Source of the DNA: Brenneria nigrifluens DSM 30175 = ATCC 13028
GTDB lineage: Bacteria; Pseudomonadota; Gammaproteobacteria; Enterobacterales; Enterobacteriaceae
NCBI RefSeq assembly: GCF_005484965.1
Contig: NZ_CP034036.1
Span: 3,720,001 to 3,784,000 of the forward strand
Length of the DNA: 64,000 nucleotides
Direction: 5' to 3'
The first letter of the stretch is position 1. Each line of letters begins with the position of its first letter. The notes below the pieces were generated by a model. The model did not search any database and was not told where the DNA came from. It saw only the letters and a program-made list of their open reading frames with translations. The position numbers and the translations under genes are program-made. Positions 35,312 through 43,886 of the stretch are shown piece after piece.

Positions 35312-35995
35312 ATGGTGGCTTTAGTGAAAACCAACCAACAGAGCCAAGAGCAAGAGGCGGACATCAAGCAACGCATCCTGCGTGAAGCGATCACCATCTT
35401 TGCCTGCAAAGGCAGCGAACTGACGACCATTCGTGAAATTACCGAAGCCACCAACGTCAATCTGGCGGCGGTGAATTATTACTTCGGCTCCAAGGATGGG
35501 TTGCTGCGCGCCGTGCTGGATGCGGTTCTCGGTCCGTTGAATGAGGTAAGAACGCGCCTGCTGGATGAGGTGGAGCAGACTTACGGCGCTATCCCGCCCG
35601 TCGCCGCGCTGCTGGATGCGCTGTTGCGCCCGCTGGTCAAGACGGCCCGCACCCCCGACGGCGGACGCATCGTGGTTCGTCTGCTGCAACATCTGCGCGC
35701 CACGCCGGGGCTGGGGGTGACCGCCCTGCTTTCCGCCCAGTTCGATCACACGGCTCATCGTTTTATCGATGCGTTTTCCCGCGCGCTGCCCGAATTATCC
35801 CGCGAGGAGATTATCTGGCGCTATGAATTCGCCCGCGGCGCGGCGATGCACGTCCTGACCGATGCGGATCCGCGCTCCGGCCGTCTGGCGCTGCTATCCA
35901 AAGGGCTGTGCGACAACAGCGACGACGATCGCGTTCTGGCGCATCTATTACGTTTTGTCGAGGCGGGCTTTATCGCCGAGCCGCTGCAATCCTGA
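35312..35995 (+). CDS. TetR-family transcriptional regulator (CecR/DUF1956-like C-terminus)
   Basis: A 227-residue regulator. The N-terminal helix-turn-helix covers about residues 20-65 (TTIREITEATNVNLAAVNYYFGSKDGLL). The C-terminal ligand-binding domain resembles the CecR/YbiH type. It is the last gene of the importer operon (25 bp after the amidohydrolase), so it is probably autoregulated; the palindrome at 27892-27909 is a candidate operator. Confidence 0.9.
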   Translation: MVALVKTNQQSQEQEADIKQRILREAITIFACKGSELTTIREITEATNVNLAAVNYYFGSKDGLLRAVLDAVLGPLNEVRTRLLDEVEQTYGAIPPVAALLDALLRPLVKTARTPDGGRIVVRLLQHLRATPGLGVTALLSAQFDHTAHRFIDAFSRALPELSREEIIWRYEFARGAAMHVLTDADPRSGRLALLSKGLCDNSDDDRVLAHLLRFVEAGFIAEPLQS

Positions 35996-36010
35996 TGCAT
36001 ATTTATCCGT

Positions 36011-36210
36011 ATATACCCTAAATAATTCGAGTTGCAGGAAGGCGGCAAGGGAAGGACAAATTCGTCGGGAACGAATTTGACCAGCCAACGGCTGGCCTCC
36101 GGTTAGAGACAGGATGTCTCTCATTCAATCCCGATGAGCTTACTAAAGTAAGTGATTCGGGTGACTGAGCGCAGCCAACGCATCTGCAGCTTGAAGTATG
36201 ACGGGTATAT
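36011..36210. repeat. ERIC element with internal insertion (200 bp)
   Basis: Inverted ends ATATACCC..GGGTATAT with TA at the borders, the core GATGAGCTTACTAAAGTAAG, and arms CTGCAACTCGAATTATT / GCAGCTTGAAGTATGACG match the enterobacterial repetitive intergenic consensus. Standard ERIC is about 127 bp; this copy has about 70 extra bp (roughly 36048-36122) with its own palindromes. It lies between the TetR gene and the DapA-family gene. Confidence 0.88.
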
Positions 36211-36233
36211 GACTAAACAGGCAGGAAAGAGAA

Positions 36234-37151
36234 ATGAGTAGAGAAAAAATCACCGGGTCGTTCGTCGCCCTGATAACCCCATTCAACGAAGACGGCAGCG
36301 TCGACTTCGGGGCGTTTGAAACCTTATTGAAATTTCAGGAAGACCACGGCACCGCCGCCGTGTTGATCATGGGGTCGACCGGGGAAGTCTCCATGCTTTC
36401 CGCTGAAGAGCGAAAAGAGATTATCCGCCGCACCGCGCAATACGGCACTGATAGAATGAAGCTTTTCTACGGCTGCACCGGCAATAATACCGATACCACC
36501 ATTGATTACGTGCGCTACGCCAGGGATAACGGCGCGGACGGCGCCATTATCGCCGCGCCGGCTTACATATGCGCCAGCGAAAGCGACATCGAAAACTACT
36601 TTCTGGAGATTGCCGACGCCACCGACCTGCCGTTAGGGATCTATAATAATCCGCCGCGGGTGAAAACCGATTTGCACTGGAGCTCGCTGCTGCGCATCTT
36701 TAAGCACCCGAACTACGTGATTCATAAAGAGTCCACCACGCGCGTCGGTCAGGTCGCCCAGGTTCTGGCGGGCAATCCGGACGTTTCCGTCATGTGCTGC
36801 GACTCGCCGAACCTCGGTCTGGTGGTGCCGACCATGTCGCTGGGCGGGCACGGCACCGCCAATATGACCGGCAACATCGCCCCGGCGGAGTTGGCGGAGA
36901 TCTCTCGGCCGTGGAAAGACGGCGCCGATGCGGAACGCTTTCGCGCGGCCTATCAGCATCTACTGCCGCTGCTGCACTATACCTATTCGGCGATCAACCC
37001 GGTGGCGGTAAAATCGCTGATGAAGGCGGTCGGCTTGCCGGCAGGCAGCCTGCGCCGGCCGCTGCGGGATTTGCGGGGCGAGGCGCTGCAAAGCGGCGTG
37101 CGCATTGTCAACGAGCTGGGATTAAGCGCCAAATACGGCTTTCGGGGGTGA
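36234..37151 (+). CDS. DapA-family (class I aldolase) lyase/synthase
   Basis: A 305-residue TIM-barrel enzyme of the dihydrodipicolinate synthase / N-acetylneuraminate lyase family. The Schiff-base lysine is Lys165 (VIHKEST), the catalytic tyrosine Tyr137 (IYNNPPR), and the phosphate/carboxylate loop is GSTGE (47-51) instead of the GTTGE of true DapA. It is likely not the lysine enzyme but a catabolic pyruvate-forming or -using aldolase. AGGAAAGAG precedes the ATG. It is separated from the importer operon by the ERIC element, so cotranscription is uncertain. Confidence 0.88.
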   Translation: MSREKITGSFVALITPFNEDGSVDFGAFETLLKFQEDHGTAAVLIMGSTGEVSMLSAEERKEIIRRTAQYGTDRMKLFYGCTGNNTDTTIDYVRYARDNGADGAIIAAPAYICASESDIENYFLEIADATDLPLGIYNNPPRVKTDLHWSSLLRIFKHPNYVIHKESTTRVGQVAQVLAGNPDVSVMCCDSPNLGLVVPTMSLGGHGTANMTGNIAPAELAEISRPWKDGADAERFRAAYQHLLPLLHYTYSAINPVAVKSLMKAVGLPAGSLRRPLRDLRGEALQSGVRIVNELGLSAKYGFRG

Positions 37152-37172
37152 TTAGGCTTCCGTTTTAATCGC

Positions 37173-37208
37173 TTTTAACGGCTGCCGCCGTTGTGGCCGC
37201 CGTTAAAA
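37173..37208. terminator. Hairpin between the convergent DapA-family gene and mltA
   Basis: A perfect 10-bp stem TTTTAACGGC / GCCGTTAAAA with a 16-nt loop lies between the two stop codons. T-tracts within the stem ends would allow use in both directions. Confidence 0.55.
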
Positions 37209-37224
37209 ACTCAGCGCGGGATAA

Positions 37225-38397
37225 TCAATTCGGTGGATTGCTGACCAACAATGCGCCTGAAGCAGCGGCATTCCTTGCCGGGTTACCTTGCGAAGCACTG
37301 AACAAAGTCCCGCCGCTTTGGGTATTTTTCAATACCCATACCCGGCCATAGTGGTTATAGAATCCCGCCGCGTGACCGGCTTCATGTCCGATGCCCTGAT
37401 AAATATCGAAGTGCTGGCCTTTGATCGCCCCGCCGACATCCAGCGCCACCATCAGACGCATCTCGTATTTGCCGGTGAACTTCCCTTCATTATCCAGTAA
37501 AGGCACCTCCGCCAGCAGCGCCGTGCCGGCGGGGATCAGCGAGCGATCGGAGGCCACCGAGGCCTTGGCCACCAGCGGTACGGCGCTCGCCCCCTTCACC
37601 GGCGACGTCATCATCGGTTTAAAGAACACAAAGGAGGGATTCTGTTCCAGCAGTTCGCGGACTTCGTACTCGGAGTGCCGTTCGGCCCATTGACGGATCG
37701 CCTGCATCGACATCTCTTCCCGCGCCACTTCCCCGCGGTCGATCAACACCTTGCCGATACTGCGGTAGGCATGGCCGTTCTTGCCGGCATAGCCGAAGAA
37801 CGTCAGCGGGCGGCCGTCGCCGAAATCAATATAGGCGCTGCCCTGCACTTCCATCATAAAGTTATCCACCAGCGAGTTGGACCATGCCAGAATCAGTCTC
37901 TCGTCCAACGCGCCGGAATAAATTGACGCCCGATCCGGCAGGCGGCGGTTTTTCTTGCCGCGGGAAGGCATAGCATACAGCGGATAGCGGAACTCTCCCT
38001 GACGGGTATGGCGGGCTTGCAGCACCGGGGTGTAATAGCCGGTGAACTGCACGTTGCCGAAGTTGTCCACCCCCTCCATCTGCCAGGCGCTGAGACCGAA
38101 TTGGCTCAGTTCCCGGGTATCGGCGCCCGACATCATCCAGCGTTCGATGGCCGCAAAGGTATTGTTGTTGCGGGTATACAGACTCGGCGATGCGGATCTG
38201 ATTTCGGAGACCTGGGTGACGAAATCCCTGGCGTTGACCGGTTTGCCCGCGGCATTCGGCTCATTCACCAGTTCCAAAGGCTGGTTGAGGTGTCCATCCT
38301 TATATTGCTGCCCGCGATCGGTAGGTTTGGATTGGCACCCGGCCAGAATGGCGATGACGATACCGGTCAGCAAGTATTTTCCCCAACATCCTCTCAT
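37225..38397 (-). CDS. mltA: Membrane-bound lytic murein transglycosylase A
   Basis: MltA is an outer-membrane lipoprotein that cuts peptidoglycan glycan strands to 1,6-anhydro ends. From MRGCWGKYLLTG it has 390 residues; the lipobox is ILAGC (Cys about residue 20) followed by QSKPTDRGQQYKDG. The 3D (DPBB) domain with VQGSAYIDFGDG and the catalytic Asp in VALDVGGAIKGQHFDIY are present. It is about 25 residues longer than E. coli MltA, with an extra C-terminal tail from SQGNPARNAAAS. The order mltA-tRNA-fMet-amiC-argA is that of E. coli. Confidence 0.95.
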   Translation of the reverse strand: MRGCWGKYLLTGIVIAILAGCQSKPTDRGQQYKDGHLNQPLELVNEPNAAGKPVNARDFVTQVSEIRSASPSLYTRNNNTFAAIERWMMSGADTRELSQFGLSAWQMEGVDNFGNVQFTGYYTPVLQARHTRQGEFRYPLYAMPSRGKKNRRLPDRASIYSGALDERLILAWSNSLVDNFMMEVQGSAYIDFGDGRPLTFFGYAGKNGHAYRSIGKVLIDRGEVAREEMSMQAIRQWAERHSEYEVRELLEQNPSFVFFKPMMTSPVKGASAVPLVAKASVASDRSLIPAGTALLAEVPLLDNEGKFTGKYEMRLMVALDVGGAIKGQHFDIYQGIGHEAGHAAGFYNHYGRVWVLKNTQSGGTLFSASQGNPARNAAASGALLVSNPPN

Positions 38398-38473
38398 CTT
38401 CTTTGCGCTCTCTTTATGACATCGACGGATCCACCGCCGAACGATAACAAACACCTATAGAGAAAGAAACGGC

Positions 38474-38555
38474 GCCCGCCATAAAAAATTGCAGGAGCAA
38501 TTTTTAACGCCGGATACGGCGGCCCGCAGGGTGGCGGGTAGGGATAGCCCGCCAT
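38474..38555 (-). repeat. Repeat family A unit plus fragment upstream of mltA
   Basis: On the minus strand the unit runs 38555-38483: ATGGCGGGCTATCCC-type hairpin 1, a decayed central hairpin, and hairpin 3 (AAAAATTGC-TCCT-GCAATTTTT) with a T-tract; a new unit then begins and stops. T residues (38556-38562) precede it. The rest of 38398-38707 shows nothing else recognisable apart from the tRNA promoter region. Confidence 0.8.
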
Positions 38556-38707
38556 AAAAAAACGCCGCACCGCACAGTATAGCCCCCCATAACGTTTAAA
38601 AAATAATCCATCAGGCGGTAAATTCAACACCTGCGCGGGTTATGGCATATTTTTCACAGAAATAGGTTGCATAGAAACGGATGGGGAGTATAGTGCGCAT
38701 CCACGGA

Positions 38708-38784
<77 letters not shown>

Positions 38785-38829
38785 ATTGATGTGAATAGAC
38801 CATCAAAAGCAGTACGATATCAAGACGGA

Positions 38830-38906
<77 letters not shown>

Positions 38907-38927
38907 ATTGATTATCGGCATAACAAG

Positions 38928-38950
38928 AACACCCTGACGGGTGTTTTTTT
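38928..38950 (+). terminator. Terminator of the tRNA-fMet operon
   Basis: Stem AACACCC / GGGTGTT with loop TGAC-type and a run of T residues. The sequence right after (38951-38996: GTGCC..GGCGGTCACCCTGCGGGCTGTCGC) looks like a decayed family A repeat running into the amiC end. Confidence 0.9.
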
Positions 38951-38997
38951 GTGCCTTGCGATCCCTGGCGGTCACCCTGCGGGCTGTCGCTTGCGCG

Positions 38998-40239
38998 CTA
39001 CCTCCGCGCCTGGCTGTCGAAATAGGCTTTAATGCCGGCGAAAATGGATTCGGCCACCTGCTGCTGAAAGCGGCTAGTGCGCAATTTGCGCTCTTCTTCA
39101 ATATTGCTGATAAAAGCCGTTTCCACCAGCACCGAAGGGATGTCCGGCGCTTTCAGCACCGCAAATCCGGCCTGATCGACGCGGTTCTTATGCAACCGGT
39201 TCACCTTGCCTAGCCGGGTCAATATTTCCCCGCCGAACTTCAGGCTGTCGTTAATGGTCACGGTCTGGACCAGATCAAACATGGTGTGGTCGAGATAGCG
39301 ATCGCCGCTCATGCTGACCCCGCCGATCAAATCCGATTCGTTCTGCGTCTGCGCCAGAAAGCTTGCGGCGCTGCTGGTCGCCCCTTTCTTCGACAGCGCG
39401 AATACCGACGAACCTCTGGCCGCGCGGTTGGTGAACGCATCCGCATGAATAGAAATAAACAGGTCGGCCCGCTGCTTGCGCGCTTTGGCCACCCGCACGC
39501 GCAGCGGAATAAACACGTCTTCATTGCGCGTCATATACACTTTCATCTTGGGTTCGCGTTCGATCAACGCGCGCAGCCGACGGGCGATTTGCAGTACGAT
39601 ATCCTTTTCGCGGGTTTTATTCTTGCCGATAGCGCCGGGGTCTTCGCCGCCGTGACCGGGATCGAGCATAACCACCAGAGGACGGTCGCGCCCGGCTTTG
39701 CCCTGCTGCGGCGCCTCCGCCGGCAGCGTCCGCTCCAGATCGCCCTTGTTGTAATCCTCCAGCAGCGCCAGCAACGGATCTTCCGCATTATCATAACGGC
39801 CGGCCAGAGGGTAGAGATCCATCACCAGACGATGCCGGAACTCGGCGACCGGGCTCAGGGTAAACAGTTTGGCGTCTGTCCCCTGTTTTAGCTCCAGCAC
39901 CAGACGCACGGTATTTTTATCAAACTGGCCGATGCGGGCAGTTTTAATCAAGGGATCGTTCTGCTGAAACTGGCTGGAGATACTCTTCAACACGCTATTC
40001 AGGTGGATATTTTCGATATCCACCACGATGCGATCCGGGTTGCCGAGGGTGAACTGCTTATACTTGAGCGCAAGATTTGATTCCAGCGTGACGCGGGTAT
40101 AGGAAGAGGAAGGCCAGACGCGCACGGCGATCACCTGCGCGGCGGCGGCCATGCCGATACCGCTTACACTTAACAGCCAGGTTGCCGCGGCGCTTTGCAA
40201 CAGGCGCCGCCGAGTCAGATTGTGATTCGAATAAGACAT
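38998..40239 (-). CDS. amiC: N-acetylmuramoyl-L-alanine amidase AmiC
   Basis: AmiC splits septal peptidoglycan during cell separation, activated by NlpD. The 413-residue precursor has a Tat signal (TRRRLLQSAAATWLL), an AMIN targeting domain (about 40-160) and an Amidase_3 zinc domain with MLDPGHGGEDPGAIG, SIHADAF and the late ETAFISN glutamate. Tat export fits the E. coli protein. It is divergent from argA. Confidence 0.96.
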   Translation of the reverse strand: MSYSNHNLTRRRLLQSAAATWLLSVSGIGMAAAAQVIAVRVWPSSSYTRVTLESNLALKYKQFTLGNPDRIVVDIENIHLNSVLKSISSQFQQNDPLIKTARIGQFDKNTVRLVLELKQGTDAKLFTLSPVAEFRHRLVMDLYPLAGRYDNAEDPLLALLEDYNKGDLERTLPAEAPQQGKAGRDRPLVVMLDPGHGGEDPGAIGKNKTREKDIVLQIARRLRALIEREPKMKVYMTRNEDVFIPLRVRVAKARKQRADLFISIHADAFTNRAARGSSVFALSKKGATSSAASFLAQTQNESDLIGGVSMSGDRYLDHTMFDLVQTVTINDSLKFGGEILTRLGKVNRLHKNRVDQAGFAVLKAPDIPSVLVETAFISNIEEERKLRTSRFQQQVAESIFAGIKAYFDSQARR

Positions 40240-40446
40240 GCAACTCCGATCTGATTACTGTGTCGTTGGCGAATGCGCAAAACAGAGCGCTAAAAATTTC
40301 GAAAACTTTAACCAATCTCCATCCCTATGTCATTCAAAAATCATTTTTATGCATTACGCACCCTATATTTCAGGCCCGTTAGGGGAAATTCTTAATTTAT
40401 CCCTCCCCTATTTCGCCGGTTACTTACCCCTTGCGTTTTGCCTGAT

Positions 40447-40485
40447 AAAGAATAAAAATACAGAAATTACGAATAAAAATGCAAA
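40447..40485. promoter_or_regulatory. Tandem ARG boxes (ArgR operator) upstream of argA
   Basis: Two 18-bp boxes, AAAGAATAAAAATACAGA (40447-40464) and TACGAATAAAAATGCAAA (40468-40485), fit the consensus WNTGAATWWWWATTCANW at about 16 of 18 positions each and are separated by 3 bp, the spacing of the ArgR hexamer. They lie just before the ribosome site, so arginine-bound ArgR should repress argA. Confidence 0.8.
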
Positions 40486-40496
40486 CAGGAGTCACA

Positions 40497-41825
40497 GTGA
40501 AGGAGCGTAGTACAGAACTGGTGGAAGGCTTCCGCCACTCGGTTCCCTATATCAATGCCCACCGTGGCAAAACTTTTGTCATTATGCTGGGCGGCGAGGC
40601 CATTGAGAATGAAAACTTCGCCAGTATCATTAACGATATCGGGCTGCTGCATAGTCTGGGGATTAAGCTGGTGGTGGTGTACGGCGCGCGCCCCCAGATT
40701 GACAGTAACCTGACCACGCATCACTACGAACCACGCTATCACAAGAATATCCGCATCACCGACCGGACCACGCTGGAGCTGGTCAAGCAGGCCGCCGGGA
40801 TGCTGCAACTGGATATCACCGCCCGGCTCTCCATGAGTCTGAACAATACCCCGCTACAGGGCGCGCACATTAATGTCGTCAGCGGAAACTTTATCATCGC
40901 CCAGCCCCTCGGCGTGGACGACGGCGTCGACTACTGCCACAGCGGGCGTATCCGCCGTATTGACGAAGATGCCCTGCACCGCCAGTTGGACAGCGGAGCG
41001 ATTGTTCTGCTCGGCCCGGTGGCGGTTTCCGTCACCGGGGAGAGCTTTAATCTGACCTCGGAGGAAGTCGCTACCCAGTTGGCGATCAAGCTGAAGGCGG
41101 AGAAAATGATCGGCTTCTGCTCTTCGCAGGGGGTGATTAATGAAGACGGCAAGATCATTTCCGAGCTATTCCCGGATGACGCCCAGCAGCGCATTGAAGC
41201 CATGGAGCAGGCAGGGGATTACCAGTCCGGCACCGTCAGATTTTTGCGCGGCGCGGTCAAAGCCTGCCGCTGCGGCGTACGCCGCAGTCATCTGATCAGC
41301 TATCGGGAAGACGGCGCATTGCTCCAGGAACTGTTTTCCCGCGATGGCATCGGCACGCAGATCGTGATGGAAAGCGCCGAACAGGTACGCCGCGCCACTA
41401 TCAACGATATCGGCGGCATTCTGGAGCTGATCCGCCCGCTGGAACAGCAGGGCATTCTGGTCAGGCGCTCCCGCGAGCAGTTGGAAATGGAGATCGACAA
41501 GTTTACCGTCGTGGTGCGCGACAACCTGACCATCGCCTGCGCCGCGCTCTACCCTTTCCCGGAAGAGAGCATCGGCGAGATGGCCTGTGTCGCGGTGCAT
41601 CCGGACTATCGCAGTTCCTCGCGCGGCGATATGCTGCTGCAGAAAATCGCCGCCCAGGCGCGTCAGCAAGGGCTGAAAAAACTTTTCGTCCTGACCACCC
41701 ACAGTATTCACTGGTTCCAGGAGCGCGGTTTTTTACTCGCGGAAGTGGAAGTGCTGCCGAAGAAAAAACAGGAGCTATACAACTATCGTCGCCGCTCAAA
41801 AATACTGGTGTTGGATCTGGTCTGA
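40497..41825 (+). CDS. argA: Amino-acid N-acetyltransferase (N-acetylglutamate synthase)
   Basis: ArgA makes N-acetylglutamate from glutamate and acetyl-CoA, the first step of arginine synthesis, and is inhibited by arginine. It combines an amino-acid-kinase-like regulatory domain (about 1-280) with a C-terminal GNAT domain (ACVAVHPDYRSSSRGDMLL). The start is GTG at 40497 (KERSTELVEGFRHS follows), with AGGAG at 40487-40491; an ATG at 40479 lies inside ARG box 2 and is unlikely. Length 442 residues (E. coli 443). Confidence 0.96.
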   Translation: MKERSTELVEGFRHSVPYINAHRGKTFVIMLGGEAIENENFASIINDIGLLHSLGIKLVVVYGARPQIDSNLTTHHYEPRYHKNIRITDRTTLELVKQAAGMLQLDITARLSMSLNNTPLQGAHINVVSGNFIIAQPLGVDDGVDYCHSGRIRRIDEDALHRQLDSGAIVLLGPVAVSVTGESFNLTSEEVATQLAIKLKAEKMIGFCSSQGVINEDGKIISELFPDDAQQRIEAMEQAGDYQSGTVRFLRGAVKACRCGVRRSHLISYREDGALLQELFSRDGIGTQIVMESAEQVRRATINDIGGILELIRPLEQQGILVRRSREQLEMEIDKFTVVVRDNLTIACAALYPFPEESIGEMACVAVHPDYRSSSRGDMLLQKIAAQARQQGLKKLFVLTTHSIHWFQERGFLLAEVEVLPKKKQELYNYRRRSKILVLDLV

Positions 41826-41851
41826 AGCCGGCAGCCGTTGCGCGGCCGGCT
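41826..41851. terminator. Hairpin between convergent argA and recD
   Basis: A 7-bp stem AGCCGGC / GCCGGCT lies directly after the argA stop and touches the recD stop. There is no T-tract, so terminator function is only possible. Confidence 0.35.
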
Positions 41852-43886
41852 AATCGAGCAGCAATCCGCCGGAGCGCAATACCCGCCGGCTCACCGCGTC
41901 GGTCAATACCCTATCGTGCCGCTCTCCGCCGCCCAGGCTAAACCAGTGGCGGGCGCGGGTGATGCCGGTATAGATAAGCTCCCGAGTCAGAATCGGGCTT
42001 AGATTGTCCGGCAACAACAGCGCGGTATGGGCGAACTCCGAACCTTGCGACTTATGCACCGTCATGGCGAACACCGTCTCCACCGACGGCAGACGTCCCG
42101 GCAATATCCAGCGGATCGCCCCCGAACCGTCGCCGGCGGGAAACGCCACGCGGATGCCCGCCTTTTGCCCGCCGTCGGGCAGCCGCTGAGGCACCTCCAG
42201 CGCGATGCCGATATCGCCGTTCATCAGTTTCTGTCCGTAATCATTGCGGGTCACCAGCACCGGCCGTCCCGGATACCAGTTGCGCCACGCGCCCAGCAGC
42301 CCGGCGTCAAACAGCAGTTCGGCGATACGCGCGTTCAATCCTTCCACGCCCCAGGTCCCGCGACGCAGGGCGCAGAGCAGTTGGAACCGGCCGAAGGCCT
42401 CCAGCACCGCGGCGGCCCAGGCGTCGAACGCCGCCTGCGGCGCCCGCGAATCCGGCCGTTCGGCCGCCATCACCCGCAGATAGTGGCCGTAGCCCACCGG
42501 CGGCGCGATGCCCGCCCGCGGCGCGAAAGCATCGGCGGCGCCATCGATCACCCAGCGTCGCCAGGCGCCCGCGTCGCCGGGATCCAGGGTCAGGCGCGCC
42601 AGATCGGGGTAATCCCGTTGCCAGAGGCGCGCCAGCGCCTGACCGTCGCCCTGATTGACCGCCGTCGCCAACTGCCCGATACCGCTGTCGGCGCCAAAAC
42701 GGTGGCTGTAACGCAGCATGGCGATCGCCTGATCGAGCTCGCTCCCCCGCGGGTCGATCATCGCCTCGTCCGGCGCCGCTGCGGCCACCTCCAGCAGCCA
42801 GTCCCGCGTCTGCGGCAGATAGTGCCCCTCGGCGGCGCGCCGGCACAGCTCTCCCAGCAGCGCCCCGGCTTCCACCGACGCCAGTTGATCCTTGTCGCCC
42901 AGCAGGATCAGGCGGGCGTGCTCGGGCATGGCCGCCAGCAGCGCGGCCATCATCTCCAGATCCACCATTGATGCTTCATCCACCACCAGCACATCCAGCA
43001 TCAACGGATGCCCGGCATGATGACGGAAATGGCGGGTATCCGGGCGGCTGCCCAGCAGGCGGTGCAGGGTCACCACTTTGCCGTCGATATCCTGCAGCTC
43101 GACCCCCAGCTCCGCCAGCGGCAGATGCGCCATCGCCCCGGCGATGGATTCGTTAAGGCGCGCCGCCGCCTTGCCGGTGGGCGCCGCCAGGCGGATACGC
43201 AGCGGCTGCCCGCGGGTTTCCAGCGCCAGCGCCTGCAACAACGCCAGCAGCTTCACCACCGTGGTGGTTTTACCGGTCCCCGGACCGCCGGTGATAATAC
43301 TGAACCCGCTGCCCGCCGCCAGCGCGCAGGCCAACTTTTGCCAGTCGGTGCGCCCGCCGTTATTTCCCTTAAACAACAGGCTTAGCAAACGACGCAGCGT
43401 GGCGCGCGGCAGCTCGGCGCGCCAGCTGGCGCCCTGCGCCAGGCGCTGCTCTATCGCCGTGCGCACGTCCTGCTCATACTGCCAGTAGCGGCGCAGATAT
43501 AGGCGGTGGCCGCGCAAGACCAGCGGCGTATTTCCCGCCGCCTCCGCCACCAGCAGGGGATGTCGCCGCAGCGCCGCCAGCCAGTTTTCCAGCGACACGC
43601 CCGCCAGCGCCTGCGCCGGCGGCGGAATATGGTCGTTGCCGCGATCGCCCTCCGGCGGCAGCGCCAGCGCGAAAGCGCTGTCGTTCAACGCCGCCGATAA
43701 ATCGAGGCAGACGTGCCCGCGCCCCAACTGGTAGCTGACCAGCGCCGCGCCCAGCAGCAGCAACGGGTCAGCGTCCGCGGATTCCTGTTGCAGAAACAGC
43801 GCCAGTGAGCGATCCAGCTCGCGCAGCCAGCCGCACTCAACCCACCGATCCAGTAACGCGAATACGCTCTCGTTGGTCATTTTCAT
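41850..43886 (-). CDS. recD: Exodeoxyribonuclease V alpha subunit RecD
   Basis: RecD is the 5'-3' superfamily 1B helicase of RecBCD. The 678-residue protein has Walker A GGPGTGKTT at about 200-208, APTGKAAARL, the Walker B VVDEASMVD, GDKDQLASVEAGALLGEL, and motif VI region TVHKSQGSEFAHTALLLP / ELIYTGITRARHW. E. coli RecD is 608 residues; this one has a longer N-terminal region. The start overlaps the recB stop (ATGA), so the last two genes are coupled. Confidence 0.95.
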   Translation of the reverse strand: MKMTNESVFALLDRWVECGWLRELDRSLALFLQQESADADPLLLLGAALVSYQLGRGHVCLDLSAALNDSAFALALPPEGDRGNDHIPPPAQALAGVSLENWLAALRRHPLLVAEAAGNTPLVLRGHRLYLRRYWQYEQDVRTAIEQRLAQGASWRAELPRATLRRLLSLLFKGNNGGRTDWQKLACALAAGSGFSIITGGPGTGKTTTVVKLLALLQALALETRGQPLRIRLAAPTGKAAARLNESIAGAMAHLPLAELGVELQDIDGKVVTLHRLLGSRPDTRHFRHHAGHPLMLDVLVVDEASMVDLEMMAALLAAMPEHARLILLGDKDQLASVEAGALLGELCRRAAEGHYLPQTRDWLLEVAAAAPDEAMIDPRGSELDQAIAMLRYSHRFGADSGIGQLATAVNQGDGQALARLWQRDYPDLARLTLDPGDAGAWRRWVIDGAADAFAPRAGIAPPVGYGHYLRVMAAERPDSRAPQAAFDAWAAAVLEAFGRFQLLCALRRGTWGVEGLNARIAELLFDAGLLGAWRNWYPGRPVLVTRNDYGQKLMNGDIGIALEVPQRLPDGGQKAGIRVAFPAGDGSGAIRWILPGRLPSVETVFAMTVHKSQGSEFAHTALLLPDNLSPILTRELIYTGITRARHWFSLGGGERHDRVLTDAVSRRVLRSGGLLLD

